Shown here: one piece after another, positions 26,862 through 35,704 of the stretch
Numbering within the stretch: the stretch's first letter is position 1
Layout: every line of letters starts with the position of its first letter
Source: Pasteurella testudinis DSM 23072
GTDB taxonomy: Bacteria > Pseudomonadota > Gammaproteobacteria > Enterobacterales > Pasteurellaceae
Direction: 5' to 3'
Assembly (NCBI RefSeq): GCF_900176075.1
Contig: NZ_FWWV01000068.1
Location: forward strand, 1-64,000
Length of the DNA stretch: 64,000 nt
Position numbers and translations under genes: made by a program
Notes under the pieces: generated by a model
The model's input: only the letters and a program-made list of their open reading frames with translations
What the model was told of the DNA's origin: nothing
Database searches by the model: none

Positions 26862-28400
26862 TTACAAATATTTAGCGGCAAGCTGTAAAATTTCTTGCTG
26901 CGATGTCTCTTTGGTGTTGACGGTGCCGGCAAGTTTGCCGTTACTCATTACCATAATCCGGTCGGTGATGCCCAACAGCTCCGGCATTTCGGAGGAGATG
27001 ATGATAATGCCTTTGTCTTTATTGGCAAGCTCCATAATCAATTGATAAATCTCATATTTCGCCCCAACGTCAATCCCGCGCGTCGGTTCGTCCAACATCA
27101 GGATTTCCGGTTGGGTCAAGAGCCAGCGTCCGATAATCACTTTTTGCTGATTACCGCCGGAAAGCGAGCCGATGGTGGTTTTATGCGACGGCGTTTTCAC
27201 GTTCATGGCATCAATCACCCATTGGGTATCGCTTTTCATTTTGGCATTGCTCAGCAAACCGAATTTCGACATATAAGATTTTATATTGGAAATCAAGGAA
27301 TTGAATTCAATGCTTAAGTTGGAATAGATCCCTGTCGAGCGCCGTTCTTCCGTCACCAGCGCAAAACCGTTGTTGATCGCCTCAAGTGCGGTTTTGTTGC
27401 GCATCACTTTGTCGTGCAGCTTGACCACACCGCTCTTTCTTTCCCGAATCCCGAAAATGGTTTCCACAATATCGGTACGTCTTGCGCCGACCAAGCCGGC
27501 GATACCTAAAATTTCACCTTTATGCAGCTCGAAACTGACATCTTTAATGGAAGGCTGGTTAAGTGCGGTCAGGTTTTCTACCGTCAGGATGACCTCTTTC
27601 GACTGATTGCTTTTCGGCGGGAAACGTTGGGTCAGTTCGCGTCCGACCATCATTGCCACGATCCCGTCCATTGTCGCACCCTTGACCGGAATGGAATTGA
27701 TCCATTTACCGTCACGCAGCACGGTGACTTCATCACAAATCTTAAAAATCTCGTCCATTTTGTGCGAGATATAAATAATGCCGCAACCTCTGTTTTTTAA
27801 TTTTTCGATAATTGAGAACAGGTGATTAACCTCTTTTTCCGAAAGGGAAGAGGTCGGTTCGTCCATAATTACGATCTTGGCATTATAAGAAAAGGCTTTG
27901 GCGATTTCGATCATCTGCATTTGGGAAACCGAGAGTTTGCCCACTTTCATTTTAGGATCGATATCGATATCTAATTCTTTAAAAATCGCTTGCGTGTCGT
28001 TATACATTTTTGCATGATCGACTAAGCCAACTTTGAGCGGATAACGCCCTAACCACAGGTTATCCATCACACTGCTTTGTTTGACCAAGTTCAGCTCTTG
28101 GTGCACCATTGAAATTCCGTTTTCCAGCGCTTCTTTTGAGGTTTTAAAATTAACCGGTTTCCCGAGGAAAAGAATTTCGCCCTCATCTTTCGCGTAGATC
28201 CCGAAAAGACATTTTAATAATGTCGATTTTCCGGCGCCGTTTTCACCCATCAGGGCATGAACCGAATGCGAACGTACAGTCAAATTGGCATTGTCGAGCG
28301 CTTTTACGCCGGGAAAGGTTTTGCTAACCCCTTTCATCTCTAACAGGACTTTGCTTTCAGTTTGTACTGGTTCAGCTTGTACGGATTGTTCTGTACTCAT
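26862..28400 (-). CDS. mglA: Galactose/methyl-galactoside ABC transporter ATP-binding protein
   Basis: MglA is a 512-residue tandem ATPase. The first half has a full Walker A ([11 protein letters not shown]), [14 protein letters not shown] and [10 protein letters not shown]. The second half has the degenerate Walker [11 protein letters not shown], as in E. coli MglA, but a good signature [15 protein letters not shown] and [12 protein letters not shown] start at ATG 28400, six bases after TGAGG; a TTG two codons upstream is less likely. A strong hairpin separates it from mglB. Confidence 0.96.
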   Translation of the reverse strand: MSTEQSVQAEPVQTESKVLLEMKGVSKTFPGVKALDNANLTVRSHSVHALMGENGAGKSTLLKCLFGIYAKDEGEILFLGKPVNFKTSKEALENGISMVHQELNLVKQSSVMDNLWLGRYPLKVGLVDHAKMYNDTQAIFKELDIDIDPKMKVGKLSVSQMQMIEIAKAFSYNAKIVIMDEPTSSLSEKEVNHLFSIIEKLKNRGCGIIYISHKMDEIFKICDEVTVLRDGKWINSIPVKGATMDGIVAMMVGRELTQRFPPKSNQSKEVILTVENLTALNQPSIKDVSFELHKGEILGIAGLVGARRTDIVETIFGIRERKSGVVKLHDKVMRNKTALEAINNGFALVTEERRSTGIYSNLSIEFNSLISNIKSYMSKFGLLSNAKMKSDTQWVIDAMNVKTPSHKTTIGSLSGGNQQKVIIGRWLLTQPEILMLDEPTRGIDVGAKYEIYQLIMELANKDKGIIIISSEMPELLGITDRIMVMSNGKLAGTVNTKETSQQEILQLAAKYL

Positions 28401-28420
28401 ATCCAACCTCAGGCGGCAAT

Positions 28421-28442
28421 GGGGAGAGAAAACACTCTCCCC
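28421..28442 (-). terminator. Stem-loop between mglB and mglA
   Basis: GGGGAGAG and CTCTCCCC form a perfect 8-bp stem with a six-base loop. No T tract follows, so it more likely protects the mglB part of the message or attenuates read-through, giving excess binding protein. Confidence 0.6.
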
Positions 28443-28459
28443 GGATTACAACATTGTCT

Positions 28460-29452
28460 TTATTTTAAGAAGTTTTCTAAGTTATCTTTGTCAACACCGA
28501 CGTAAGGAATACGCACCACGCGGTTTTCCAGTTTCAAATCGGTTCCTTCGGTCGCCGCTTTGCCGTTAGCCAGATTATTGGATAATTGGATAACCGCTTT
28601 CGCTTGGTTGACGCCGTCATTCAATACTGTACCGGCAATCGCACCGGATTTGATCAACTGCAACACTTCCGGCAGCGCATCTACGCCGAACACCGGCAGG
28701 TTTTTACCGTGTGATTTCGCCGCTTCCAGCGCACCCATCGCCATACCGTCATTGTTGGAGATAATCATTTCGATATTGTTGGCTTGCGGACCGGACAACC
28801 AGGCATCGCTCTTATCTTTTGCCATTGCGGCGTCCCACATACCGGTGTCGACATACAGTTGTTCAGTGCCGATACCTTGGTTATTGATCTCTTCGATTAC
28901 ATATTTGGTACGGGCTTCCGCATCAGGGTGTCCCGGTTCGCCTTTCAGCAATACATATTGGATTTTGCCGTCTTTATTCAAATCCCAAGCCGCATTGTCT
29001 TTCCATTGCTTGGAAATCAATTCCCCTTGAATCACACCGGATTCTTTCGGATCGGTGCCGACATAGTAGGATTTTTCGTAGCTGTCGATCACCGCCTGAC
29101 CCGGATCTTTATTGAAGAACACGACCGGAATATCATATTCGGAGGCTTTTTTGATGATAGTCGGCGCAGCGGCAGGGTCAACCAGATTGATTGCCAGCAC
29201 TTTTACGCCTTTGGAAATTAACACGTCCACCTGATCGTTTTGAATGGATTGGGCGTTTTGTGAGTCGTTCATCAGCAACTCAATGTCTTTCAGCGCTTTT
29301 GCTTCTTTTTCAATTTCCTGACGCATGAGCGACATAAAGTTATCATCATATTTGTAAATTGTTACACCAACACGGTTTGCTGCTTGTGCAGAGGTTGCGG
29401 CAATACCGAATCCAACAGCCAATGCAATTGAAGTTAATACGGTTTTTTTCAT
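28460..29452 (-). CDS. mglB: Galactose/glucose periplasmic binding protein
   Basis: MglB captures galactose or glucose in the periplasm for MglAC and serves chemotaxis in motile species. The 330-residue precursor has a signal peptide (1-23, ending TSAQA) and a two-lobed sugar-binding fold beginning [26 protein letters not shown] is the EF-hand-like calcium loop of the family; [10 protein letters not shown] and FGVDALPE lie in the sugar cleft. ATG 29452 has GGAG at proper distance; an ATG four codons upstream lacks it. Confidence 0.97.
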   Translation of the reverse strand: MKKTVLTSIALAVGFGIAATSAQAANRVGVTIYKYDDNFMSLMRQEIEKEAKALKDIELLMNDSQNAQSIQNDQVDVLISKGVKVLAINLVDPAAAPTIIKKASEYDIPVVFFNKDPGQAVIDSYEKSYYVGTDPKESGVIQGELISKQWKDNAAWDLNKDGKIQYVLLKGEPGHPDAEARTKYVIEEINNQGIGTEQLYVDTGMWDAAMAKDKSDAWLSGPQANNIEMIISNNDGMAMGALEAAKSHGKNLPVFGVDALPEVLQLIKSGAIAGTVLNDGVNQAKAVIQLSNNLANGKAATEGTDLKLENRVVRIPYVGVDKDNLENFLK

Positions 29453-29581
29453 GGTGTTCTCCATCTTTGCTATTAAAGATAAATGCCATCGGGCAATTGG
29501 GCAGCCAATAAATTATTGGCAGGGTTAACTGCAACCGATACGTAGAATATTATCTGCCAAAGCGCGATAACGTCAGGAGCA

Positions 29582-29587
29582 AGGATA
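29582..29587 (-). promoter_or_regulatory. Probable -10 of the mgl promoter
   Basis: TATCCT on the minus strand lies so that the CRP site is centred at about -41.5, the spacing of a class II CRP-dependent promoter. The geometry supports it; the hexamer itself is only moderate. Confidence 0.45.
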
Positions 29588-29608
29588 CGCAAGCAGAGCG
29601 AAAAAGTA

Positions 29609-29624
29609 TGTGATCCTATTCACA
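29609..29624 (-). promoter_or_regulatory. CRP-binding site of the mgl operon
   Basis: TGTGA-TCCTAT-TCACA is a perfect match to the CRP consensus TGTGA-N6-TCACA, about 160 bp upstream of mglB. Confidence 0.85.
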
Positions 29625-29627
29625 TTA

Positions 29628-29642
29628 TGAAAACGATTACAT
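29628..29642 (-). promoter_or_regulatory. Candidate GalS operator of mgl
   Basis: GAAAACGATTACAT has the ACG/CGA centre and TTACA half of the Gal repressor consensus (TGTAANCGNTTACA) and abuts the CRP site. It lies between mglB and galS. Confidence 0.55.
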
Positions 29643-29688
29643 GATTAAATTAAAAAATATGAGGCTTAGATCACAGTTTTAATCCGTA

Positions 29689-30687
29689 TCAGATCGATTT
29701 TACCGAGAAACGCTTCACCAAAGTCGGATTAAAAGTGATATTTTCCGGAGACGCCACTTCCTTGTTGACTAGACTCAAAGCCAATTCTGCCGCATAACTC
29801 GCCATTAGATCAATGGGATAACGGATTGTAGTGAGTTTGGGAACCAAATAGCTGGCGATGGGCATATCGTCAAAGCCGATAATCGAGAATTGCTGCGGCA
29901 CTTTAATATTGTTTTCATTCAGGATCGATAATGCACCGGCTGCCATGGAATCATTGTAACAAACCACCGCAGTCAAATTGGAATTGTAACTGAGCAGCTT
30001 GATCATGGCCTCTTCGCCGCCTTGGTAATCGGGCGAGGCATTGGCAATCGCGTGGTAACAAATAGTTAGCCGATTGTCGGATAACGCTTTTAAATAACCA
30101 CACTTGCGTTCCGTTTCATCATTAATCTGATGATTTGAACCGATATAGCCGATATTGTTATGGCCATGTTGAATCAGCGTGGTTGTCGCCAAATAGGTTC
30201 CTTTTTCATTGTCCAGCGCAATGCAACGCTGCTCAAAACCGGGAATCGTGCGGTTGATGATTACCATGCCCGGATGGCGGGTCAGGTATTCTTGCAACAC
30301 TTCGTCACTCAATGCCTTGGAATGGACGACTAAAGAGTTACAGCGTTTTTTCAACAATAAATCAATGGCTTGTTTTTCCTTTTCCGGATCATGATAGCCG
30401 ATGCCAATCAAAATATTACGTTTATGTCGGGCAGCGACCTGATCAACGGATTTCACCAGAATGGCAAAAAACGAATCGGTTACATCAGTGACCACCACGC
30501 CAATCGTATCGTTGTTTTGCGAGGCGAGGGCTTGGGCGTTGGCGTTCGGGTAATAGCCTAACTGCTGAACCGCATTGAGCACGGCTTCACGGGTTTTATC
30601 GGCAATCGAGGGGTGCGCGTTCAAGACGCGCGATACCGTCGCCACGGATACATTAGCACATTTTGCCACATCACGAATCGTCACCAT
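29689..30687 (-). CDS. galS: LacI-family galactose regulator
   Basis: A 332-residue repressor with an N-terminal LacI helix-turn-helix ([21 protein letters not shown], residues 3-23), hinge and a sugar-binding core ([44 protein letters not shown]). Gene position between mgl and galTKM and the size match GalS/GalR of Haemophilus. ATG 30687 follows GGGGGAAAC; the frame extends 15 codons upstream without another good site. Operators of the right type are seen before mglB, before galS itself and before galT. Confidence 0.9.
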   Translation of the reverse strand: MVTIRDVAKCANVSVATVSRVLNAHPSIADKTREAVLNAVQQLGYYPNANAQALASQNNDTIGVVVTDVTDSFFAILVKSVDQVAARHKRNILIGIGYHDPEKEKQAIDLLLKKRCNSLVVHSKALSDEVLQEYLTRHPGMVIINRTIPGFEQRCIALDNEKGTYLATTTLIQHGHNNIGYIGSNHQINDETERKCGYLKALSDNRLTICYHAIANASPDYQGGEEAMIKLLSYNSNLTAVVCYNDSMAAGALSILNENNIKVPQQFSIIGFDDMPIASYLVPKLTTIRYPIDLMASYAAELALSLVNKEVASPENITFNPTLVKRFSVKSI

Positions 30688-30714
30688 AAACTGTTTCCCC
30701 CATCGACTTTTATT

Positions 30715-30762
30715 GAAAACGTTTCCTATCATACGCTATTTTAAAAATTTTCAAGTACAATC
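30715..30762 (-). promoter_or_regulatory. galS promoter with overlapping LacI-type operator
   Basis: On the minus strand TTGAAA and TATGAT are 15 bp apart (a short spacer). The operator GAAAACGTTTCC (30715-30726 on plus) lies just downstream, suggesting autorepression. Confidence 0.5.
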
Positions 30763-30815
30763 CGCCAAATATTTAGGGGTTTTGTGATCTGATTAACGGT
30801 TTGTATCACTGGTTA

Positions 30816-30852
30816 TGCTATATTTATCGCCAGACAATGTAAGCGATTACAT
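30816..30852 (+). promoter_or_regulatory. galT promoter with palindromic Gal operator
   Basis: An extended -10 TGCTATATT (30816-30824) is followed by the perfect palindrome ATGTAAGCGATTACAT (30837-30852), which matches the GalR/GalS consensus and would cover the start of transcription. A half-conserved CRP-like site (TGTGATCTGATTAACG) lies at 30783-30798. Confidence 0.7.
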
Positions 30853-30886
30853 GGTGGTTTTCTACTGATGATAAGGTGAAATAAAG

Positions 30887-31939
30887 ATGACAGAGATAAA
30901 ATTTGACGCGACGGAACACCCGCATAGACGTTACAACCCATTGAAAGACGAATGGATTTTGGTTTCTCCTCACCGAGCCAAACGCCCTTGGAGCGGACAA
31001 AACGAAAAACCGTCGGACAAGCAATTGCCGAGTTATGATGAAAACTGTTTCTTGTGTCCAGGCAACAAGCGCATATCGGGCGAAGTCAATCCCGATTATC
31101 AAGGCACTTACGTCTTTGCCAATGATTTTGCCGCATTAATGCCGGACAGTCCCGATGCGCCGACAAATGAGAATCCGCTGTTTCAAGTGATGGGCGTGCG
31201 CGGTTTGAGCCGTGTCATCTGTTTTGCGCCGGATCACAGCAAAACCCTGCCGGAGCTGAACGTCAGCGAAATCCGTGCGGTGGTGGATACATGGAATCAA
31301 CAACTGGAAGAGTTGGGCAAAGATTATCTTTGGGTGCAAGCTTTCGAAAACAAAGGCGAGGCAATGGGCTGTTCGCAGCCGCACCCGCACGGACAAATTT
31401 GGGCAAACAGTTTTTTGCCGAATGAAATCGCCACTAAAGAGAGCAATCTGCTGAACTATTACCAACGGCACGGCAGCAATTTACTGTTGGATTATGTCAA
31501 CGCCGAATTGCAAGACGGCAGCCGCACGGTGGTGGAAACCGAATTTTGGCTGGCAGTCGTGCCGTATTGGGCGGCGTGGCCGTTTGAAACCCTGTTACTG
31601 CCGAAAATGGCGGTGAAACGCATGAGCGAGTTGAACGAAGCGCAACGCGACGACTTGGCATTGGCGATTAAACGCCTGACCACCCGCTACGACAATCTGT
31701 TCGAATGCTCGTTCCCGTATTCGATGGGCTGGCACTATGCGCCGTATTTTAAAGACGGACGCAATCTGGATCACTGGCAGCTGCACGCGGCTTTCTATCC
31801 GCCGCTGTTGCGTTCCGCCACCATTCGCAAGTTTATGGTCGGCTATGAGATGCTGGCGGAAGCACAGCGCGATTTAACCGCCGAACAAGCCGCCGCACGC
31901 TTGGCACAGTTGAGCGATATTCACTATAAATTAAAATAA
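30887..31939 (+). CDS. galT: Galactose-1-phosphate uridylyltransferase
   Basis: GalT exchanges UMP between UDP-glucose and galactose-1-phosphate in the Leloir pathway. The 350 residues include RRYNPL, the cysteine pair CFLCPGN that binds zinc, and the active-site [13 protein letters not shown] whose central histidine carries UMP. NYYQRHG and FPYSMGWH are further family marks. ATG 30887 starts the galTKM operon, 16 bases before galK. Confidence 0.98.
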   Translation: MTEIKFDATEHPHRRYNPLKDEWILVSPHRAKRPWSGQNEKPSDKQLPSYDENCFLCPGNKRISGEVNPDYQGTYVFANDFAALMPDSPDAPTNENPLFQVMGVRGLSRVICFAPDHSKTLPELNVSEIRAVVDTWNQQLEELGKDYLWVQAFENKGEAMGCSQPHPHGQIWANSFLPNEIATKESNLLNYYQRHGSNLLLDYVNAELQDGSRTVVETEFWLAVVPYWAAWPFETLLLPKMAVKRMSELNEAQRDDLALAIKRLTTRYDNLFECSFPYSMGWHYAPYFKDGRNLDHWQLHAAFYPPLLRSATIRKFMVGYEMLAEAQRDLTAEQAAARLAQLSDIHYKLK

Positions 31940-31954
31940 AAGGAGACTGCGAAC

Positions 31955-33145
31955 ATGACGTTACAACACTCGCTATTACCACCGCAACAACAAGCGCAAA
32001 AAGCGTTTATCGACCAATTTGAGTACGAGCCGCAGTTATTGGTGTACGCCCCCGGGCGGGTCAATATTATCGGCGAACATACCGATTATAACGACGGTTT
32101 TGTCATGCCGTGCGCAATTGACTACGGCACGGCGATTAGCGGCGCCAAAAGGGCGGACAGCATTTTCAGGGTTTACGCCAGCGACTTGCAACAATGGGAC
32201 GAATTCGATTTAAGCCGACCGATTGAAGCGCACGCTAATGCCGACGGCGACTATAAATGGACCGGCTATGTGCGCGGCGTGGTGAAATATATTCAAGAAA
32301 AATGCCCTGAATTCACTACCGGTGCCGATCTGGCCATCAGCGGCAATGTACCGCTCTCTTCCGGTTTGAGTTCCTCTGCGGCGCTGGAAGTGGCAACCGG
32401 AAAATTCTGTCAGCTGTTGGGCGGCTTGGCGCTGAGCAACGTCGAAATCGCCTTAATTGGGCAAAAAGCCGAAAACCGTTTTGTCGGCTGCCAATGCGGC
32501 AATATGGATCAATTGATTTCCGCATTGGGGCAAAAAGATCATCTGCTGAAAATCGACTGCCGCAGTTTGGAAACCGAAGCCGTGCCCGTGCCGCAAGGCG
32601 TGGCGGTGATGATTGTCAACTCGCATGTCAAACACGATTTGGTTGCCGGAGAATACAACAGCCGTCGACAGCAGTGCGAGCAAGCCGCCGAATTTTTCGG
32701 CGTTAAAGCGCTGCGTGACGTGTCGATTGCGCAATTCGAGCAACATCAGGCAGAGCTGACCGCACTTGATCCGCTTGTCGCCAAACGGGCGAAACACATC
32801 GTTACGGAAAACCAACGGGTGCTTGATGCGGTCGAAGCGCTGAAAAGCGGCGATTTGCAGCGTGTCGGCGTATTAATGGGACAATCCCATGATTCGATGC
32901 GTGACGATTTTGAAATCACCGTGCCGGAAATCGATTATTTGGTGGAACTGGCGCAGCAGGCGATCGGCGACAGTGGCGGCGCACGCATGACCGGTGGCGG
33001 TTTCGGCGGCTGTATCGTTGCGTTGGCGCCGGAAGAGAAAATCGAAGCGGTGCGCAAAAATATTGCCGATCATTATGAAAAACGTACTGGCTTAAAAGAA
33101 ACGTTTTATGTCTGTCATGCTTCGGAAGGAGTTTGCGTGCTATGA
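31955..33145 (+). CDS. galK: Galactokinase
   Basis: GalK phosphorylates galactose at C1. The 396-residue GHMP kinase shows the galactokinase signature [17 protein letters not shown] (about 30-46), the ATP loop [14 protein letters not shown] and the C-terminal [18 protein letters not shown] 31955 follows AAAAGGAGAC. The stop overlaps the galM start by ATGA-type coupling. Confidence 0.98.
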   Translation: MTLQHSLLPPQQQAQKAFIDQFEYEPQLLVYAPGRVNIIGEHTDYNDGFVMPCAIDYGTAISGAKRADSIFRVYASDLQQWDEFDLSRPIEAHANADGDYKWTGYVRGVVKYIQEKCPEFTTGADLAISGNVPLSSGLSSSAALEVATGKFCQLLGGLALSNVEIALIGQKAENRFVGCQCGNMDQLISALGQKDHLLKIDCRSLETEAVPVPQGVAVMIVNSHVKHDLVAGEYNSRRQQCEQAAEFFGVKALRDVSIAQFEQHQAELTALDPLVAKRAKHIVTENQRVLDAVEALKSGDLQRVGVLMGQSHDSMRDDFEITVPEIDYLVELAQQAIGDSGGARMTGGGFGGCIVALAPEEKIEAVRKNIADHYEKRTGLKETFYVCHASEGVCVL

Positions 33146-34191
33146 TCAGCATTAAACGTGAAGAGGTTGCGCCGGACGGCAAGCCGTTTCAAGTGGTTGA
33201 AATCAGCAATGCGAACGGCATGAAAATCCGCCTCAGCGATTGGGGAGCCACTTGGCTCTCTTGTCGGATACCGGTCAAACAGCAGCTGCGGGAAGTGGTT
33301 TTGGGCTGCGAAAGCGTGGCGCAACACATTGCCCAAAGCGCTTATTTGGGCGCCAGTGTCGGACGCTTTGCCAATCGCATTGCCAATGCCGAATTTATCC
33401 TAAACGGCAAACGTTATTCGCTCGATGCCAATCAGCAGGGCAAACACCAGCTGCATGGCGGCAGCTCGGGTTTTGCGCAGCAACGCTGGACGATAACCGA
33501 TCAACAGCATGACAGCGTGCAGTTCAGCCTGTTTTCTGCTGACGGCGATCAAGGGTTTCCCGGCAATGTGGACGCCAAAGTGCGGTTTGGCCTGCGTGCG
33601 GATAATGCGGTGCTGGTGGAATACAGCGCGCTGAGCGATCAAGACACGCCGTTAAACCTGACCAACCATGCCTATTTCAATCTCGACGGCGAAAGTGCGG
33701 ATCAAAGCATTTTGCAGCATCGTTTAAAGCTCCAAGCGGATTATTATTTACCGGTCGATAACGCAGGCATTCCGAATGCGCCGTTAAAAAGAGTTGAAAA
33801 CAGCGGTTTTGATTTCCGCCAAACCAAACTGATCGCACAGGATTTTTTGCAAGACCAAGATCAAAAAACCGTCGCCGGTTACGATCACGCTTTCTTGCTC
33901 GCCAGTCAGGGGATCGGCGCTGAAGCGCAAGCGGAGCTGATCTCCGGCAACGGTGATCTCAGCCTGAAAGTGTTTACCGATCAACCGGCGATTCAGGTTT
34001 ACAGCGGCAACTTCCTTGCCGGCACGCCAAACCGCACTTGCGGCGTTTATGCCAACCACGCCGGCATTGCCCTCGAAACCCAAGCCCTGCCCGACACCCC
34101 GAATCACCCTGAATGGTTCAAATACGGCGGCATCAGCAAAGCCGGCGAGCCGTATAAGAAAACCACGCTGTTTTTGTTTGCAAGCCGTTAA
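33142..34191 (+). CDS. galM: Galactose mutarotase (aldose 1-epimerase)
   Basis: GalM interconverts alpha and beta galactose, supplying the alpha form for GalK. The 349 residues contain the catalytic histidine in [12 protein letters not shown], the earlier histidine in KHQLHGG, and the catalytic glutamate in [17 protein letters not shown] start at ATG 33142, whose ATGA overlaps the galK stop; an upstream TTG would lie deeper inside galK. Confidence 0.97.
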   Translation: MISIKREEVAPDGKPFQVVEISNANGMKIRLSDWGATWLSCRIPVKQQLREVVLGCESVAQHIAQSAYLGASVGRFANRIANAEFILNGKRYSLDANQQGKHQLHGGSSGFAQQRWTITDQQHDSVQFSLFSADGDQGFPGNVDAKVRFGLRADNAVLVEYSALSDQDTPLNLTNHAYFNLDGESADQSILQHRLKLQADYYLPVDNAGIPNAPLKRVENSGFDFRQTKLIAQDFLQDQDQKTVAGYDHAFLLASQGIGAEAQAELISGNGDLSLKVFTDQPAIQVYSGNFLAGTPNRTCGVYANHAGIALETQALPDTPNHPEWFKYGGISKAGEPYKKTTLFLFASR

Positions 34192-34201
34192 CCGCCTGCC
34201 G

Positions 34202-34235
34202 ACCGCACTTTGTTGTAAAATCGACCAAGTGCGGT
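34202..34235 (+). terminator. Uptake-signal inverted pair after galM
   Basis: ACCGCACTT (34202-34210) and AAGTGCGGT (34227-34235) can form a stem with a 16-base loop, 11 bases past the galM stop. The T run is short (TTTC), so termination is plausible but not strong. Confidence 0.5.
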
Positions 34236-34310
34236 TTCACCTCCAGCGTTGATAAAGCAAGGGTAATAACGCCATAGATTTCTGTTTTCCGCGCAGAAAG
34301 TGAAAAAAAA

Positions 34311-34324
34311 TTGTTATCGATCAT
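34311..34324 (+). promoter_or_regulatory. Candidate FNR box upstream of pepT
   Basis: TTGTTATCGATCAT resembles TTGAT-N4-ATCAA and lies 60 bp before pepT. The E. coli and Salmonella pepT gene is induced anaerobically by FNR, which makes the match worth testing; by sequence alone it is imperfect. Confidence 0.4.
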
Positions 34325-34383
34325 AACCTGAATAGACAAAGGCGAATACAATCGAACAATAAAATATCAGGAGGGAGAACTAT

Positions 34384-35619
34384 ATGGCAACGACATTTCA
34401 GCAACGGGAGACATTGCTAAACCGATTTTTTAGCTATATCGCGTTTGACACCCAGTCCAGACCCGATGCGCAGAAATCGCCCAGTTCAATCGGACAGCTG
34501 CGTTTGGCGGAGCAGTTGGTTGAAGAGTTGGAACAGCTGGGTTTAGCCGAGATCAAACTCAGCCGCTACGGCATTGTGACCGCACTTTTGCCCTCGAATT
34601 GCGGCAGTAAAAAAACGATCGGTTTTATTGCGCATTTGGATACTTCGCCGCAAATGAGCGGTAAAAACGTCAAAGCCGAATTGATTCAAGAGTATCGCGG
34701 CGGTGATATTGCCTTAGGCAAGGGCGATGATTATATCAGTCCGGTCGATTACCATTTTCTCCGGCAACTGGTCGGTGATTCGCTGATTGTGACCGACGGC
34801 AACACCTTGCTTGGTGCCGATAATAAAGCCGGTATTGCCGAGATTATGACCGCACTTGAGCAGTTGATTGACAGCAAAATGCCGCACGCCAATATTCGGC
34901 TGGCATTCACGCCTGACGAGGAGATCGGTTTGGGCATGGATTTTTTCCCGTTTGCCGATTTTGCCTGTGATTGGGCCTACACCATTGATGGTGGCGAATT
35001 GGGCGAATTACAGGTTGAGAATTTTAATGCCGCCGGCGTACAAATTCTGATTCAAGGGCGTTCCGCGCACCCGGGAGAAGCCAAAGATAAAATGATCAAT
35101 GCGTTGGCGCTGGCTTGTGATTTTCATCAATATTTGCCGAAAGACGAGGTGCCGGAAAAAACAGCCGGACGGGAAGGTTTTTTCCATTTGGATAAAATCG
35201 AAGGCGATGTCGAACAGGTACGAATGCACTACTTGATCCGCGAATTTGATGCGCAACGCTTTAAAATACGCAAGCAGCAATTTCACCAATGGGCGGAAGA
35301 ATTTGCCGATAAACACGGATTACAGCAACGGTTCCATTGCGAAATCACGGATAATTACAAAAATATGTATGAGGTGATCAGCAAGGTTCCGCAAGCATTG
35401 GAATTAGCCAAGAACGCCATGCGCGATTGCGGTATCACACCGTTGGAAAAACCGATTCGCGGCGGCACGGACGGGGCAAAGTTGGCGATCATGGGCATTG
35501 CTTGTCCGAATATTTTCACCGGCGGCTATAATTTTCACAGTAAATATGAATTAGCCAGCGTGCAAAGTATGCAAAGTGCGGTTGATGTGATTGTTAAAAT
35601 TGCGGTTTTGGCGGCTTAG
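34384..35619 (+). CDS. pepT: Peptidase T (tripeptidase)
   Basis: PepT removes the N-terminal residue from tripeptides. The 411-residue M20 metallopeptidase has zinc ligands in FIAHLDTSP, GADNKAGIAEI and FTPDEEIGLG, a dimerisation insert around 200-330 (SAHPGEAKDKMINAL) and the C-terminal zinc histidine in GGYNFHSKYE. ATG 34384 follows GGAGGGAG. It is monocistronic and convergent with letB. Confidence 0.97.
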   Translation: MATTFQQRETLLNRFFSYIAFDTQSRPDAQKSPSSIGQLRLAEQLVEELEQLGLAEIKLSRYGIVTALLPSNCGSKKTIGFIAHLDTSPQMSGKNVKAELIQEYRGGDIALGKGDDYISPVDYHFLRQLVGDSLIVTDGNTLLGADNKAGIAEIMTALEQLIDSKMPHANIRLAFTPDEEIGLGMDFFPFADFACDWAYTIDGGELGELQVENFNAAGVQILIQGRSAHPGEAKDKMINALALACDFHQYLPKDEVPEKTAGREGFFHLDKIEGDVEQVRMHYLIREFDAQRFKIRKQQFHQWAEEFADKHGLQQRFHCEITDNYKNMYEVISKVPQALELAKNAMRDCGITPLEKPIRGGTDGAKLAIMGIACPNIFTGGYNFHSKYELASVQSMQSAVDVIVKIAVLAA

Positions 35620-35662
35620 ATTTAGGTATTGAAAGTGCGGTAACAAGCAAGGTCTGTAACAA

Positions 35663-35688
35663 CGAGGGCGGAATAAAATCCGCCCTCG
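35663..35688. terminator. Hairpin between convergent pepT and letB
   Basis: CGAGGGCGGA and TCCGCCCTCG form a perfect 10-bp stem with loop ATAAAA. T tracts are weak on both sides, so it could serve both genes. Its GGGCGGA core recalls the ends of the 99-bp repeat elements. Confidence 0.6.
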
Positions 35689-35704
35689 CTTTACACTACG
35701 TCAG

